Positions 27,032 through 33,700 of a stretch of 64,000 bases of DNA are shown piece after piece. The notes beneath the pieces are model-generated. The model was not told the DNA's origin, did no database searches, and was given only the letters and a program-made list of their open reading frames with translations. The translations under genes and the position numbers were made by a program. Origin of the DNA: Mariniflexile sp. TRM1-10 (GTDB taxonomy: Bacteria > Bacteroidota > Bacteroidia > Flavobacteriales > Flavobacteriaceae); contig NZ_CP022985.1 in the NCBI RefSeq assembly GCF_003425985.1, positions 1,897,501 to 1,961,500 of the forward strand, in the 5' to 3' direction. The stretch's first letter is position 1, and every line of letters starts with the position of its first letter.

Positions 27032-27900
27032 TGATTAAGATTTTTAAAATTCTTTATTGGATTGTAAATGTTGTAATAATCACAGCGCTTTTGGTAGTAC
27101 ATTTTGTTTTAAAAGAACGCAGTTTTTCGGATTCTTTAAATTATTATGCACACCCTTTACCGTTGATAATATTAGTCGTTTTAATATTATCTATCTTTAT
27201 TGAAAAAAGAAAATATCATTTCGTTTTAGCAGGTGTTTTATTACTAATTTGGCTGGGAAGAAGTTTTAAGATCCATATTCCAGAGCCAGTAAATGATTTA
27301 GATTTAGAGGTGGTTTTTTGGAATGCATCCCGCAAGAATGGTTTTGGTGAAGCATTTAAAGAGAGTAATAGTATTCCAGATATAATGGTTCTGGTTGAGT
27401 CTAAAAGAGTTAACATGGATTCCTTCCAACTAAAATATCCAGAATATTTTTTTTATAAATTAAGAAGGGAAATATGTGTTTTTTCTAAAACTGAAGTACA
27501 CATTGAAAGTGAGAATACATCCAATTACAGCTCAACGGTTATAAAATTTAAAACGAGGGGTATTGATTTTTATGCAGTTGATGTTACGGGAAGCCCCGAT
27601 GTACCTCGTACTTGGGAGCTAGATTTTGTTAATAAATCAATTAAAACAACACAAAAAACTGTTATTTTGGGCGATTTTAATGTGCCTTTTGAATCTAAAA
27701 ATTTAAAAGAAATTAAAGAAAATTTCAACCACGCTTTCAATGAAAAAGGAAATGGTTTTAGAGAAACGTGGTTATGGAACATACCGTTGCTTTCTCTCGA
27801 CCATATTTGGGTTTCTAAAGATTTAAAGATTCTTAAAACTCAAAAAATTAATACGTTTAAAAGCGATCATTGTATACTTAAAACGTATGTTAGAAAATAA
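27031..27900 (+). CDS. Endonuclease/exonuclease/phosphatase-family membrane protein
   Basis: Three membrane helices in the first ~85 residues are followed by an EEP-fold catalytic domain. Visible motifs are FWNASRKN, a metal-binding Glu in MVLVESKR, GDFNVP near residue 215, LDHIWVS and the terminal SDHCIL. These are the usual Asn, Glu, Asp-Asn and Asp-His catalytic positions. The active domain most likely faces the periplasm. Targets of such proteins range from DNA to phospholipids, and none can be favoured here. It overlaps the preceding YCII gene by one base and originally probably faced pbpC before the island at 27948-30279 was inserted. Confidence 0.85.
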   Translation: MIKIFKILYWIVNVVIITALLVVHFVLKERSFSDSLNYYAHPLPLIILVVLILSIFIEKRKYHFVLAGVLLLIWLGRSFKIHIPEPVNDLDLEVVFWNASRKNGFGEAFKESNSIPDIMVLVESKRVNMDSFQLKYPEYFFYKLRREICVFSKTEVHIESENTSNYSSTVIKFKTRGIDFYAVDVTGSPDVPRTWELDFVNKSIKTTQKTVILGDFNVPFESKNLKEIKENFNHAFNEKGNGFRETWLWNIPLLSLDHIWVSKDLKILKTQKINTFKSDHCILKTYVRK

Positions 27901-27947
27901 TTTTATAGCGCTAGTTGGATCCAAATGGGCTATGGTCTTTGATTTGT

Positions 27948-27980
27948 ACAAAGTCACATATTATTTGGTAATAGTGATTC
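27948..27980. repeat. 33-bp direct repeat, left copy (island boundary)
   Basis: Identical over 33 bases to 30247-30279, which is the last 17 coding bases of pbpC, its stop codon and 13 bases beyond. The match ends sharply on both sides. Here it lies 47 bases after the phosphatase-family gene, where no pbpC exists, so this is the duplicated copy. Confidence 0.9.
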
Positions 27981-28193
27981 CCCTGCTGGTGAAGTTTGTA
28001 TCCCGCTAAAGCAGAAATATCTACATCTGCCTCTGCACTTGGGAATACGATACTTGTTAAACCAGGAATTAGTGGTAAAGGAGGGCATAGTATTACAAGT
28101 ATGATTGATGGATTGGCTAATAATCCTAAGCCTTATGTCCCCAAACAGTCGATCTTTGGAACATTTTCGACTGCAATGCCTAATTGGTAATTA
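27981..28193 (+). pseudogene. Probable remnant of a gene tail (toxin-tip-like)
   Basis: Immediately after the left direct repeat comes CCCCTGCTGGTG, a junction motif seen again near 29862. A short open frame (27996-28190) follows that starts only at TTG and ends ...FGTFSTAMPNW, just before an ankyrin lipoprotein gene. No signal, no ATG and no recognisable domain is present. Position and form suggest the 3' tail of a longer protein left behind by cassette insertion. The identity is not established. Confidence 0.4.
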
Positions 28194-28204
28194 AAAAGCT
28201 TAAA

Positions 28205-28999
28205 ATGAGAAAAATCGGAATAATTTTTTTAGTAATAATATTAAATGGCTGTAAAGAAAATCTACCTGGTTTTGATTTTGAATCCTTTAAAAATACTAAA
28301 GCTTATGATTTAGCTATAGCGGTTAAAAATGAGAATTTAGGTGAAATAGAAAGAATTTTAGAAAAAGATGAATCTTTAGTAGATTATTTAGACCCTGAGT
28401 TTGGTCACTCACTTCTGATGCTATCAGTTGCTAATAATTTACAAAAATCAGTTTCTAAATTACTAGAGTTTGGTGCTGACCCAAATAAGAAATCAGAACC
28501 ACCCTCTAATATGAATAATGAAGTTACAACTGCTGTTTTTATTGCTAGTGATAAGGCCTATAAAAGAAATTGTGAAACAGATATTTTAGAATTGCTTGTT
28601 AAACATGGAGGTAAAATAGATGATAAAATAGATGTAAAGTATCTTAATTCTAATTATATAACAAAAGAAACACCTTTAATGATTGCTATTAAGTCAGATT
28701 GTATTGATTTAGTAAAAAAAATAGTTGAATTAGGAGCGGATATTAATGGCTATAATTATATTAATGGAAAGGGACCTTTGGCTAATTGTATTGTACATGA
28801 TAATTTAGACATACTGGAATATTTAATTATAGAAAGAAAAGCAGAAATACCAAGTTATATTTTTGTTAGGCCTTCGCATAATAATACACCTAGGCAGGAA
28901 CTTACTATAATTGAATTTTTAAATGAACAAAAATACCCTGAAAACTCAAAAAATGATTTACATAGGAAAAGAATTATAAATTATATAGAAAATAGGTAG
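28205..28999 (+). CDS. Ankyrin-repeat lipoprotein, immunity-like
   Basis: The signal peptide ends in IILNGC, predicting a lipoprotein. About five ankyrin-type repeats follow: AYDLAIAVKNENLGEIERIL, SLLMLSVANNLQKSVSKLLEFGADPN, AVFIASDKAY..., TPLMIAIKSDCIDLVKKIV and the ELGADINGYNY segment. The Met at 28205 is preferred to one seven codons upstream because it begins the signal peptide. Secreted ankyrin proteins of this size often serve as immunity proteins beside polymorphic toxin tails in Bacteroidota. Here the gene follows a truncated gene tail inside a repeat-flanked island, which fits that role by context only. Low GC like its island neighbours. Confidence 0.82.
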   Translation: MRKIGIIFLVIILNGCKENLPGFDFESFKNTKAYDLAIAVKNENLGEIERILEKDESLVDYLDPEFGHSLLMLSVANNLQKSVSKLLEFGADPNKKSEPPSNMNNEVTTAVFIASDKAYKRNCETDILELLVKHGGKIDDKIDVKYLNSNYITKETPLMIAIKSDCIDLVKKIVELGADINGYNYINGKGPLANCIVHDNLDILEYLIIERKAEIPSYIFVRPSHNNTPRQELTIIEFLNEQKYPENSKNDLHRKRIINYIENR

Positions 29000-29064
29000 T
29001 ATTTTAGCTGTTCCCTAATGTACGTAGTCGTTGCACAAGCCTTTAAAGAACATGAAAACAATGT

Positions 29065-29090
29065 CAAAAACTCCTTAAAAGGAGTTTTTG
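29065..29090. terminator. Intrinsic terminator after the ankyrin gene
   Basis: CAAAAACTCC (29065-29074) pairs with GGAGTTTTTG (29081-29090) around a TTAAAA loop, with the T-run inside the right arm. It closes the first cassette of the island. Confidence 0.75.
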
Positions 29091-29141
29091 TGTTTAAGCT
29101 GACCTTTTAAGATGTTTATAATTCATTTTCAGAGAAGGAAG

Positions 29142-29287
29142 ATGAAGGGAAAAAGTGAAGAAGAGAAAAAGAAAGAAGAGAAAAGGATAAGGAAACTAAA
29201 AAATTACTAGAGGATACTAGATCTGGAAACCTTGAAGAAGGTAATTATACACATGATATCTATTCGGGAGGATGGGTGCGGAAATAA
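29142..29287 (+). pseudogene. Frameshifted short gene tail, second cassette
   Basis: An ATG at 29142 opens a Lys/Glu-rich frame (MKGKSEEEKKKEEK) that stops at 29210. From about 29150 another frame reads on to 29287 and ends EEGNYTHDIYSGGWVRK. A one-base shift in the A-rich stretch near 29180 would join them into one ~48-residue peptide. It ends 40 bases before the next secreted-protein gene, repeating the tail-then-small-secreted-protein layout of the first cassette. Confidence 0.35.
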
Positions 29288-29327
29288 TTTTAAAAAAATA
29301 AAGAACACCTAAATTGAAAGTATAACT

Positions 29328-29852
29328 ATGAATACAAAAATTAATATTAGTTGTTTCGTCTCCATGTTTTTATTTTTGACATGTGTAAACTCACCAAGTC
29401 AGGTTTGTAAAACAGCAAAGGATTTAATGGAAAATTCAGTTGAAGCTATTAATAATAAAAACACAGAAGAATATATCTCTTTGATTGAGTTTGATAGTGT
29501 GTTGAAAGTTTGGAAAGGTGCTGGTAAAAAGGACAATGGTTATAATGATATGGCAGACTTATTAACTAATAACAAACCGCAGGTTATAAAAATGTATTCA
29601 ATAAGCTACAATATGTTAATAGGCACTTTGGAAAAAATACATAAACTTGACAAATGGCATTTTGAACTTAAAAACTTTGAAATGGAAAGTATAGAGGAAG
29701 TGTCAAGTTATTTTTTTAGAGAAAAATACATCATGAAGCTTGAGGATGATAAAAATAATCAGTGGACTTTGAGAGTCAATTTAACTAGGTTTAATGATTG
29801 TTATTATATAACTGAACCTCTAGAGCTTAATTATCTAAGCAAGGGATGGTAG
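29328..29852 (+). CDS. Small secreted protein of unknown function, immunity-like context
   Basis: 174 residues with a hydrophobic signal (CFVSMFLFLTCVN) that may be a lipobox. The body is predicted alpha+beta with KDLMENSVEAINNKNTEEYI at the start, resembling stress- or immunity-type NTF2-like small proteins only in general outline. No catalytic motif stands out. It follows a frameshifted gene tail and is followed by a cassette-junction motif and a terminator. By position it could be the immunity partner of a lost toxin; the family was not recognised. Confidence 0.65.
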   Translation: MNTKINISCFVSMFLFLTCVNSPSQVCKTAKDLMENSVEAINNKNTEEYISLIEFDSVLKVWKGAGKKDNGYNDMADLLTNNKPQVIKMYSISYNMLIGTLEKIHKLDKWHFELKNFEMESIEEVSSYFFREKYIMKLEDDKNNQWTLRVNLTRFNDCYYITEPLELNYLSKGW

Positions 29853-29860
29853 TTAATTGT

Positions 29861-29953
29861 CCTCCCCTGCTAGCGCGGAAATGTTTTCCGTGCCGTAACG
29901 AGTAAGAAATAAAACAAGAGTAAAGAACTACAATAAAAAAGTTGTGGTTCTTT
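29861..29953. repeat. Cassette junction motif plus terminator hairpin
   Basis: TCCCCTGCTAGCGCGGAAA (from 29863) contains the short hairpin CGGAAA-TGT-TTTCCG and aligns with TCCCCTGCTGGTGAAG at the left island edge (27979). A terminator follows: AAAGAACTACAA (29922-29933) pairs with TTGTGGTTCTTT (29942-29953) with one G-T pair, then a T-run. The remaining stretch to 30246 is AT-rich and holds only a doubtful 80-codon minus-strand frame. Confidence 0.55.
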
Positions 29954-30246
29954 TCTAGGAAAACATTAGTTGAGGTCGTTTGTGTTACCCTGCTATTCCC
30001 AAGTACATTTTAAAACAAGTTGTCCCATATAAGGTAACTAAATGAAAATGAAACAGATATACAATAATTAAAAAATAGACAAGTTTAGAATACGCAAAGT
30101 ATGTAATGCCATTTTCTTTTTTGTTTAATTTAATTAATATTTTATATAGATTTTTCAAGAATTGTTTTTTTACTGTAATAAAATAATCACCAATCACCGT
30201 CAAAATCTTCTGTAATTTGGGTGACATTATTAATTAATTGATTCAC

Positions 30247-30279
30247 ACAAAGTCACATATTATTTGGTAATAGTGATTC
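30247..30279. repeat. 33-bp direct repeat, right copy (within pbpC 3' end)
   Basis: Identical to 27948-27980. It covers the last codons and stop of pbpC, so the repeat keeps the gene intact, as expected when an element integrates at a gene end and restores it. Confidence 0.9.
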
Positions 30280-32611
30280 TTCTTTTTGCCTCATTTCCAA
30301 ATTCATCAACAACGGTAATGATATGTTTGCCTTCTTTAGGAATTATAGCCAACTCATGGATGTCTTTTGTGCTTCCAATAAACGTTTCATTTAAATACCA
30401 AAATAGGGTTGCATCTGGTTTGGAATGCGCTATTTTTAGAATCAAGTCATTGGGTTTTTCATCAAAATCCTTAGGTAAAAAAATGCTGTTATTTTCCTCT
30501 GGATAAATAAATTCCATAGTAATGGCATTATCTCTCAAACAATCGCTTTTAAACTTGGGTAAAGGTTTGTAAAAGGGGTTTTTGGTTTTGTAATAATAGG
30601 CCATTGTAGGAGGCAGCACAAACCACGATTTGTTTTTAATGCGACTAAGTTCTTCGCACGATGAGTTTACCTGATATGTTTCAGAAGTATCTAAATGTAC
30701 CAAAATATGAAACGGACAGGCTTTGGTTTTTAATCCACTTAACTGAATAAAACGTTCTTCAAGATCATCACAATTAGGAGACGCTCTATAACCACTTTTT
30801 TTGCAAATTGAGACTTCTTGCATTTCATCATAAGGTTTTGAAAACCAGTCGCTTTTTGGCAATAAGTCAAACACGTCAAATAAAATGGGAGCTGCTGCTT
30901 GTACGCCTACCAAACCGGGTCTGCCTTCGCCATCGGCATTTCCTACCCAAACGCCTACAACATAATCTTTAGTGGTGCCAATAGCCCAAGCATCGCGAAA
31001 GCCGAAACTGGTGCCTGTTTTCCAAGCAATTTGTTTAGAGCCATCAAAAAATTCCCAACTTTCATCGCCTTCCGGTCTATTCACTTCTTTTAAACTTTCA
31101 TAAGTTAAATAAATGGAAGCGGCATCAAAAAGTGTTTTGTCTGTTGTTTTCTTTCCGAAGTCAATGGTTTCCGAAACTAAAAAAGTGGGTTCACAAAACT
31201 CGTTGGTGTAATATTCGCTTGAGGTTTCAGAAAAGTGATTTAATGTTGATGACAATGCTGCATAACTTTTGCATAAATCCCACAGATTACTTTCGGCACC
31301 ACCGAGAATAAGCGAGAGGCCATAGTGATTGGCATGGTATTTTAAATCTTTAAGCTGAAGTACTTTTAAGTAATGATGAAAGCGGTCTAACCCAAATTCC
31401 TGAAGCATACGAACCGAAGGAACATTCAACGAGCGTGATAAGGCGCGACTTGCAGGAACTGCACCATCATAAGTTTTGTTATAATTTTCAGGGTTGTAAC
31501 TCCCAAATTGCGTGGGAACATCGGCAACTAATGTGTGCGGTAAAATATCACCAGCATCCAACATGGCAGTATAAAGAAATGGTTTTAAAATACTTCCGGT
31601 ACTTCGGGGTTTATCAATAACATCTACATCTTTTTCATGGGCTTTGTCTGTTGGGGTATTGCCAACATACGCCATCACTTTTCTGGTTTTCACATCTAAA
31701 ACCAGTACAGCAGCATTATAAATTTCATTTTGGCTTAATTGATTGTAATGGGTTTTTATAACATAGTTAACACGTTCTTGTAAGCGCATATCAATGCTGG
31801 TCTGTATCCGTTTTCCCTTATGTAATTGCGATACTTTTTGTAACAAATGAGGTGCTATTTGTGGTAATGGATATGGTTTTTGAGCTAAACTTTCAGCGAT
31901 TGACAGATTATAGGTTAACGAATCGATGATTTCATTTTCTAAAAGTTTTTTAAGCAGCCGATTTCTTTTTTTAATTAACCGTTCTTGATTCTTTCCAGGA
32001 TAAATAAGACTTGGAGCATTCGGTAAAACGGCAAGTGTAGCGCTTTCTGCCCAAGATAACTCATTGGCATTTCTATTAAAGTAACGCCATGAAGCAGCAT
32101 CCAACCCCACGACATTGCCACCAAAAGGCGCGTTGCTGCTGTAATATGCCAAAATGTGGTTTTTTGATGCTCTTAATTCTAATCTTGTAGCAAGAATAAT
32201 TTCGATGGCTTTTTCAAAATAAGTACGTTTTTGACCTTTTCTTGATAAGCGAATAACTTGCTGCGTTATGGTGCTACCTCCACGTTTTACGCTGTTGGAT
32301 TTTAGGTTATCTCGCAACGCTTTAAAAATAGAAACAGGGTTAAAACCAGGATGCTTATAAAAATATTCATCTTCAAATTGAAGGATACAGGTTTTGAATT
32401 TCTCTGGAAGGTTATCGTTTTGAGGAAACCGCCATTGCCCATCGTCAGCAATTTGCGCTCCTAAAAGTTCATTGTCGGCACTGGTAATTACTGTTGCTGT
32501 TGGGTCTTTAAAAAGTTGCCTTGGTAAACAGAAATAATAAGCAATTAAAATGACGGCAATTATTGCCGACTTTATTTTATGACGTTTAATGTAAGTAGTT
32601 ATTTTGTTCAC
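30260..32611 (-). CDS. pbpC: Penicillin-binding protein 1C (glycosyltransferase/transpeptidase)
   Basis: A bifunctional cell-wall synthase anchored by one N-terminal helix (about 13-28). The glycosyltransferase domain has Glu80 in FEDEYFYKHPGF and RGGSTITQQ near 110-118. The transpeptidase has Ser340-Ile-Leu-Lys343 (SxxK), the SRSLN motif, and KTGTSFGFRDAW near residue 533. A PBP1C-specific C-terminal domain follows (about 650-783). Its usual partner, an alpha-2-macroglobulin gene, is close by on the same strand but separated here by a DUF559 gene and a monooxygenase-like gene. The last codons are duplicated at 27948-27980, so its 3' end served as an insertion site. Confidence 0.95.
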   Translation of the reverse strand: MNKITTYIKRHKIKSAIIAVILIAYYFCLPRQLFKDPTATVITSADNELLGAQIADDGQWRFPQNDNLPEKFKTCILQFEDEYFYKHPGFNPVSIFKALRDNLKSNSVKRGGSTITQQVIRLSRKGQKRTYFEKAIEIILATRLELRASKNHILAYYSSNAPFGGNVVGLDAASWRYFNRNANELSWAESATLAVLPNAPSLIYPGKNQERLIKKRNRLLKKLLENEIIDSLTYNLSIAESLAQKPYPLPQIAPHLLQKVSQLHKGKRIQTSIDMRLQERVNYVIKTHYNQLSQNEIYNAAVLVLDVKTRKVMAYVGNTPTDKAHEKDVDVIDKPRSTGSILKPFLYTAMLDAGDILPHTLVADVPTQFGSYNPENYNKTYDGAVPASRALSRSLNVPSVRMLQEFGLDRFHHYLKVLQLKDLKYHANHYGLSLILGGAESNLWDLCKSYAALSSTLNHFSETSSEYYTNEFCEPTFLVSETIDFGKKTTDKTLFDAASIYLTYESLKEVNRPEGDESWEFFDGSKQIAWKTGTSFGFRDAWAIGTTKDYVVGVWVGNADGEGRPGLVGVQAAAPILFDVFDLLPKSDWFSKPYDEMQEVSICKKSGYRASPNCDDLEERFIQLSGLKTKACPFHILVHLDTSETYQVNSSCEELSRIKNKSWFVLPPTMAYYYKTKNPFYKPLPKFKSDCLRDNAITMEFIYPEENNSIFLPKDFDEKPNDLILKIAHSKPDATLFWYLNETFIGSTKDIHELAIIPKEGKHIITVVDEFGNEAKRRITITK

Positions 32612-32626
32612 TGTTTATATTCTTTA

Positions 32627-32811
32627 CCCTTCCGTCTTTAAATCTTATCAGATTTAAATCCACCTTCCCTTGAAAAAAAGGGAAGGAGTTGTTTGTCGCT
32701 ATAATTTCAATATAGTTGTAATTATAATGTTTCACCGCCTTTTAAGTACTTTTCCTTTAAAAAAGATTAGTAGGTTCTATTTTGATTTCCGAAATAGAAG
32801 ACGATATGTGG
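32627..32811 (+). repeat. Hairpin-rich dispersed repeat, copy 2 (A-spacer-B, B degenerate)
   Basis: Module A (32627-32693) is nearly identical to that at 33179. The spacer with ATAATTTCAATATAGTTGTA is shared, with a single 24-base unit at 32713-32736. The distal part resembles module B but is diverged. It lies between the pbpC start and the stop of the DUF559 gene. Confidence 0.8.
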
Positions 32812-32813
32812 TT

Positions 32814-33164
32814 TTAATCTTTAAAATGACTTGCTATATTTTCTAAAACTTCAGGCAGGTTTTCAAAAATTAATTTGTTTTCAAATCGAATGATTCTAAA
32901 ACCTAAGTTTTCTAAAATTTGAGTTCGTTCATAATCATAATTTTGTTGTGCAAAATCTAAATGAACAGCTCCATCTAATTCTACTATCAGTTTTTCTGAA
33001 GCACAATAAAAATCTACTATGAAATTATTAATGCTATGTTGCCTTCTAAATTTTCTATTTTTAAGCTGTTTTCTTTGTAGAGACTTCCACAGCGAAGCTT
33101 CTGCGGGAGTTAAGCTTTTTCTTAATTCTTTTCTCCGTTCTTCTAGGTGTTTGTGGTTGTGCAT
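32814..33164 (-). CDS. DUF559 domain endonuclease-like protein
   Basis: DUF559 proteins have a small PD-(D/E)XK/Vsr-like nuclease fold. The 116 residues show the family order: RRKELRKSLTPAEASLW, KFRRQHSINNFIVDFYC, LIVELDGAVH with the likely catalytic acidic residues, and ENLGFRIIRFEN. The gene fills almost exactly the space between two direct copies of a hairpin-rich repeat, 2 bases from one and 14 from the other. That arrangement suggests repeat and gene form one unit. Whether the nuclease cuts DNA, or helps spread the repeat, is not known. Confidence 0.88.
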   Translation of the reverse strand: MHNHKHLEERRKELRKSLTPAEASLWKSLQRKQLKNRKFRRQHSINNFIVDFYCASEKLIVELDGAVHLDFAQQNYDYERTQILENLGFRIIRFENKLIFENLPEVLENIASHFKD

Positions 33165-33178
33165 CTTATTTTATTTAA

Positions 33179-33384
33179 CCCTTCCGTCTTTAAATCTTAT
33201 CAGATTTAAATCCACCTTCCCTTAAAAAAGGAAAGGAGTGGTTTGTTACTTTAATTTCAATATAGTTGTAATTATAATGTTTCACCTAGTTGTAATTATA
33301 ATGTTTCACCGCTTTTTAAAGCTCTCCTCCTTTAAAAGGAGGAGTGGATTCGGTTTCGCAAAAGGAAACCGAAGACGAGGTGGT
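33179..33384 (+). repeat. Hairpin-rich dispersed repeat, copy 3 (A-spacer-B, intact)
   Basis: Module A 33179-33240, spacer 33250-33310 with an exact 24-base tandem duplication (33263-33286 and 33287-33310), module B 33321-33384 with CTCCTCCTTT/AAAGGAGGAG and CGGTTTC/GAAACCG hairpins. It ends at the stop codon of the next gene. Confidence 0.85.
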
Positions 33385-33696
33385 TTATCCATTAAACTCA
33401 TACTCATGTTCTACTTTGCAAATTCTCACGTTGTACCAACTATACCAATCTTGCCTACCTTTTAATTGTGCTTGTAAATGGTCGGTTTGTTGCTTCCAGT
33501 TTTTTATGGATTCTAAACTTTCCCAATAACTTACGGTTATACCTATTTGGTTTCTTGCGCTATCTATTCCTAAAAAGCCAGATTGCTGTTTGGCGAGCGC
33601 TTCCATTTTTTCTGCCATGTCACTGTAACCTTCAATGTTTTCTTTCTGGGTTGAAGTGAAAATTACGGCGTAATAGGGTTTGAAGTTGGTTTTCAT
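33385..33696 (-). CDS. Antibiotic biosynthesis monooxygenase-fold (ABM) protein
   Basis: A small ferredoxin-like dimeric alpha/beta barrel protein of 103 residues. The typical pattern is YYAVIFTSTQ, then a helix with EKMEALAKQQSGFLGIDSARN, then ITVSYWESLESIKNWKQQTDHLQAQ, and WYSWYNVRICKVEHEY. Many family members are monooxygenases or heme-degrading enzymes, but many have no known reaction. The ATG at 33696 is chosen; it starts 4 bases after the stop of the macroglobulin gene and avoids overlap. Its stop codon abuts the hairpin-rich repeat. Confidence 0.85.
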   Translation of the reverse strand: MKTNFKPYYAVIFTSTQKENIEGYSDMAEKMEALAKQQSGFLGIDSARNQIGITVSYWESLESIKNWKQQTDHLQAQLKGRQDWYSWYNVRICKVEHEYEFNG

Positions 33697-33700
33697 GCTT

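Noticed and set aside
28205..28999. Ankyrin protein as an effector of host interaction
   Set aside because: The lipoprotein signal and cassette setting favour an immunity or envelope role; nothing points to export into a host.
29985..30227. 80-codon minus-strand frame downstream of pbpC
   Set aside because: AT-rich, hydrophobic by composition, no recognisable domain, lies in the island's non-coding end. It could be a remnant but cannot be supported as a gene.
33238..33384. Possible CRISPR-like array
   Set aside because: Only one tandem pair of 24 bases with no spacer and no cas genes nearby.
33019..33529. Several plus-strand frames around the DUF559 gene
   Set aside because: They run over the repeat or antisense to DUF559 and ABM genes and have no family features.
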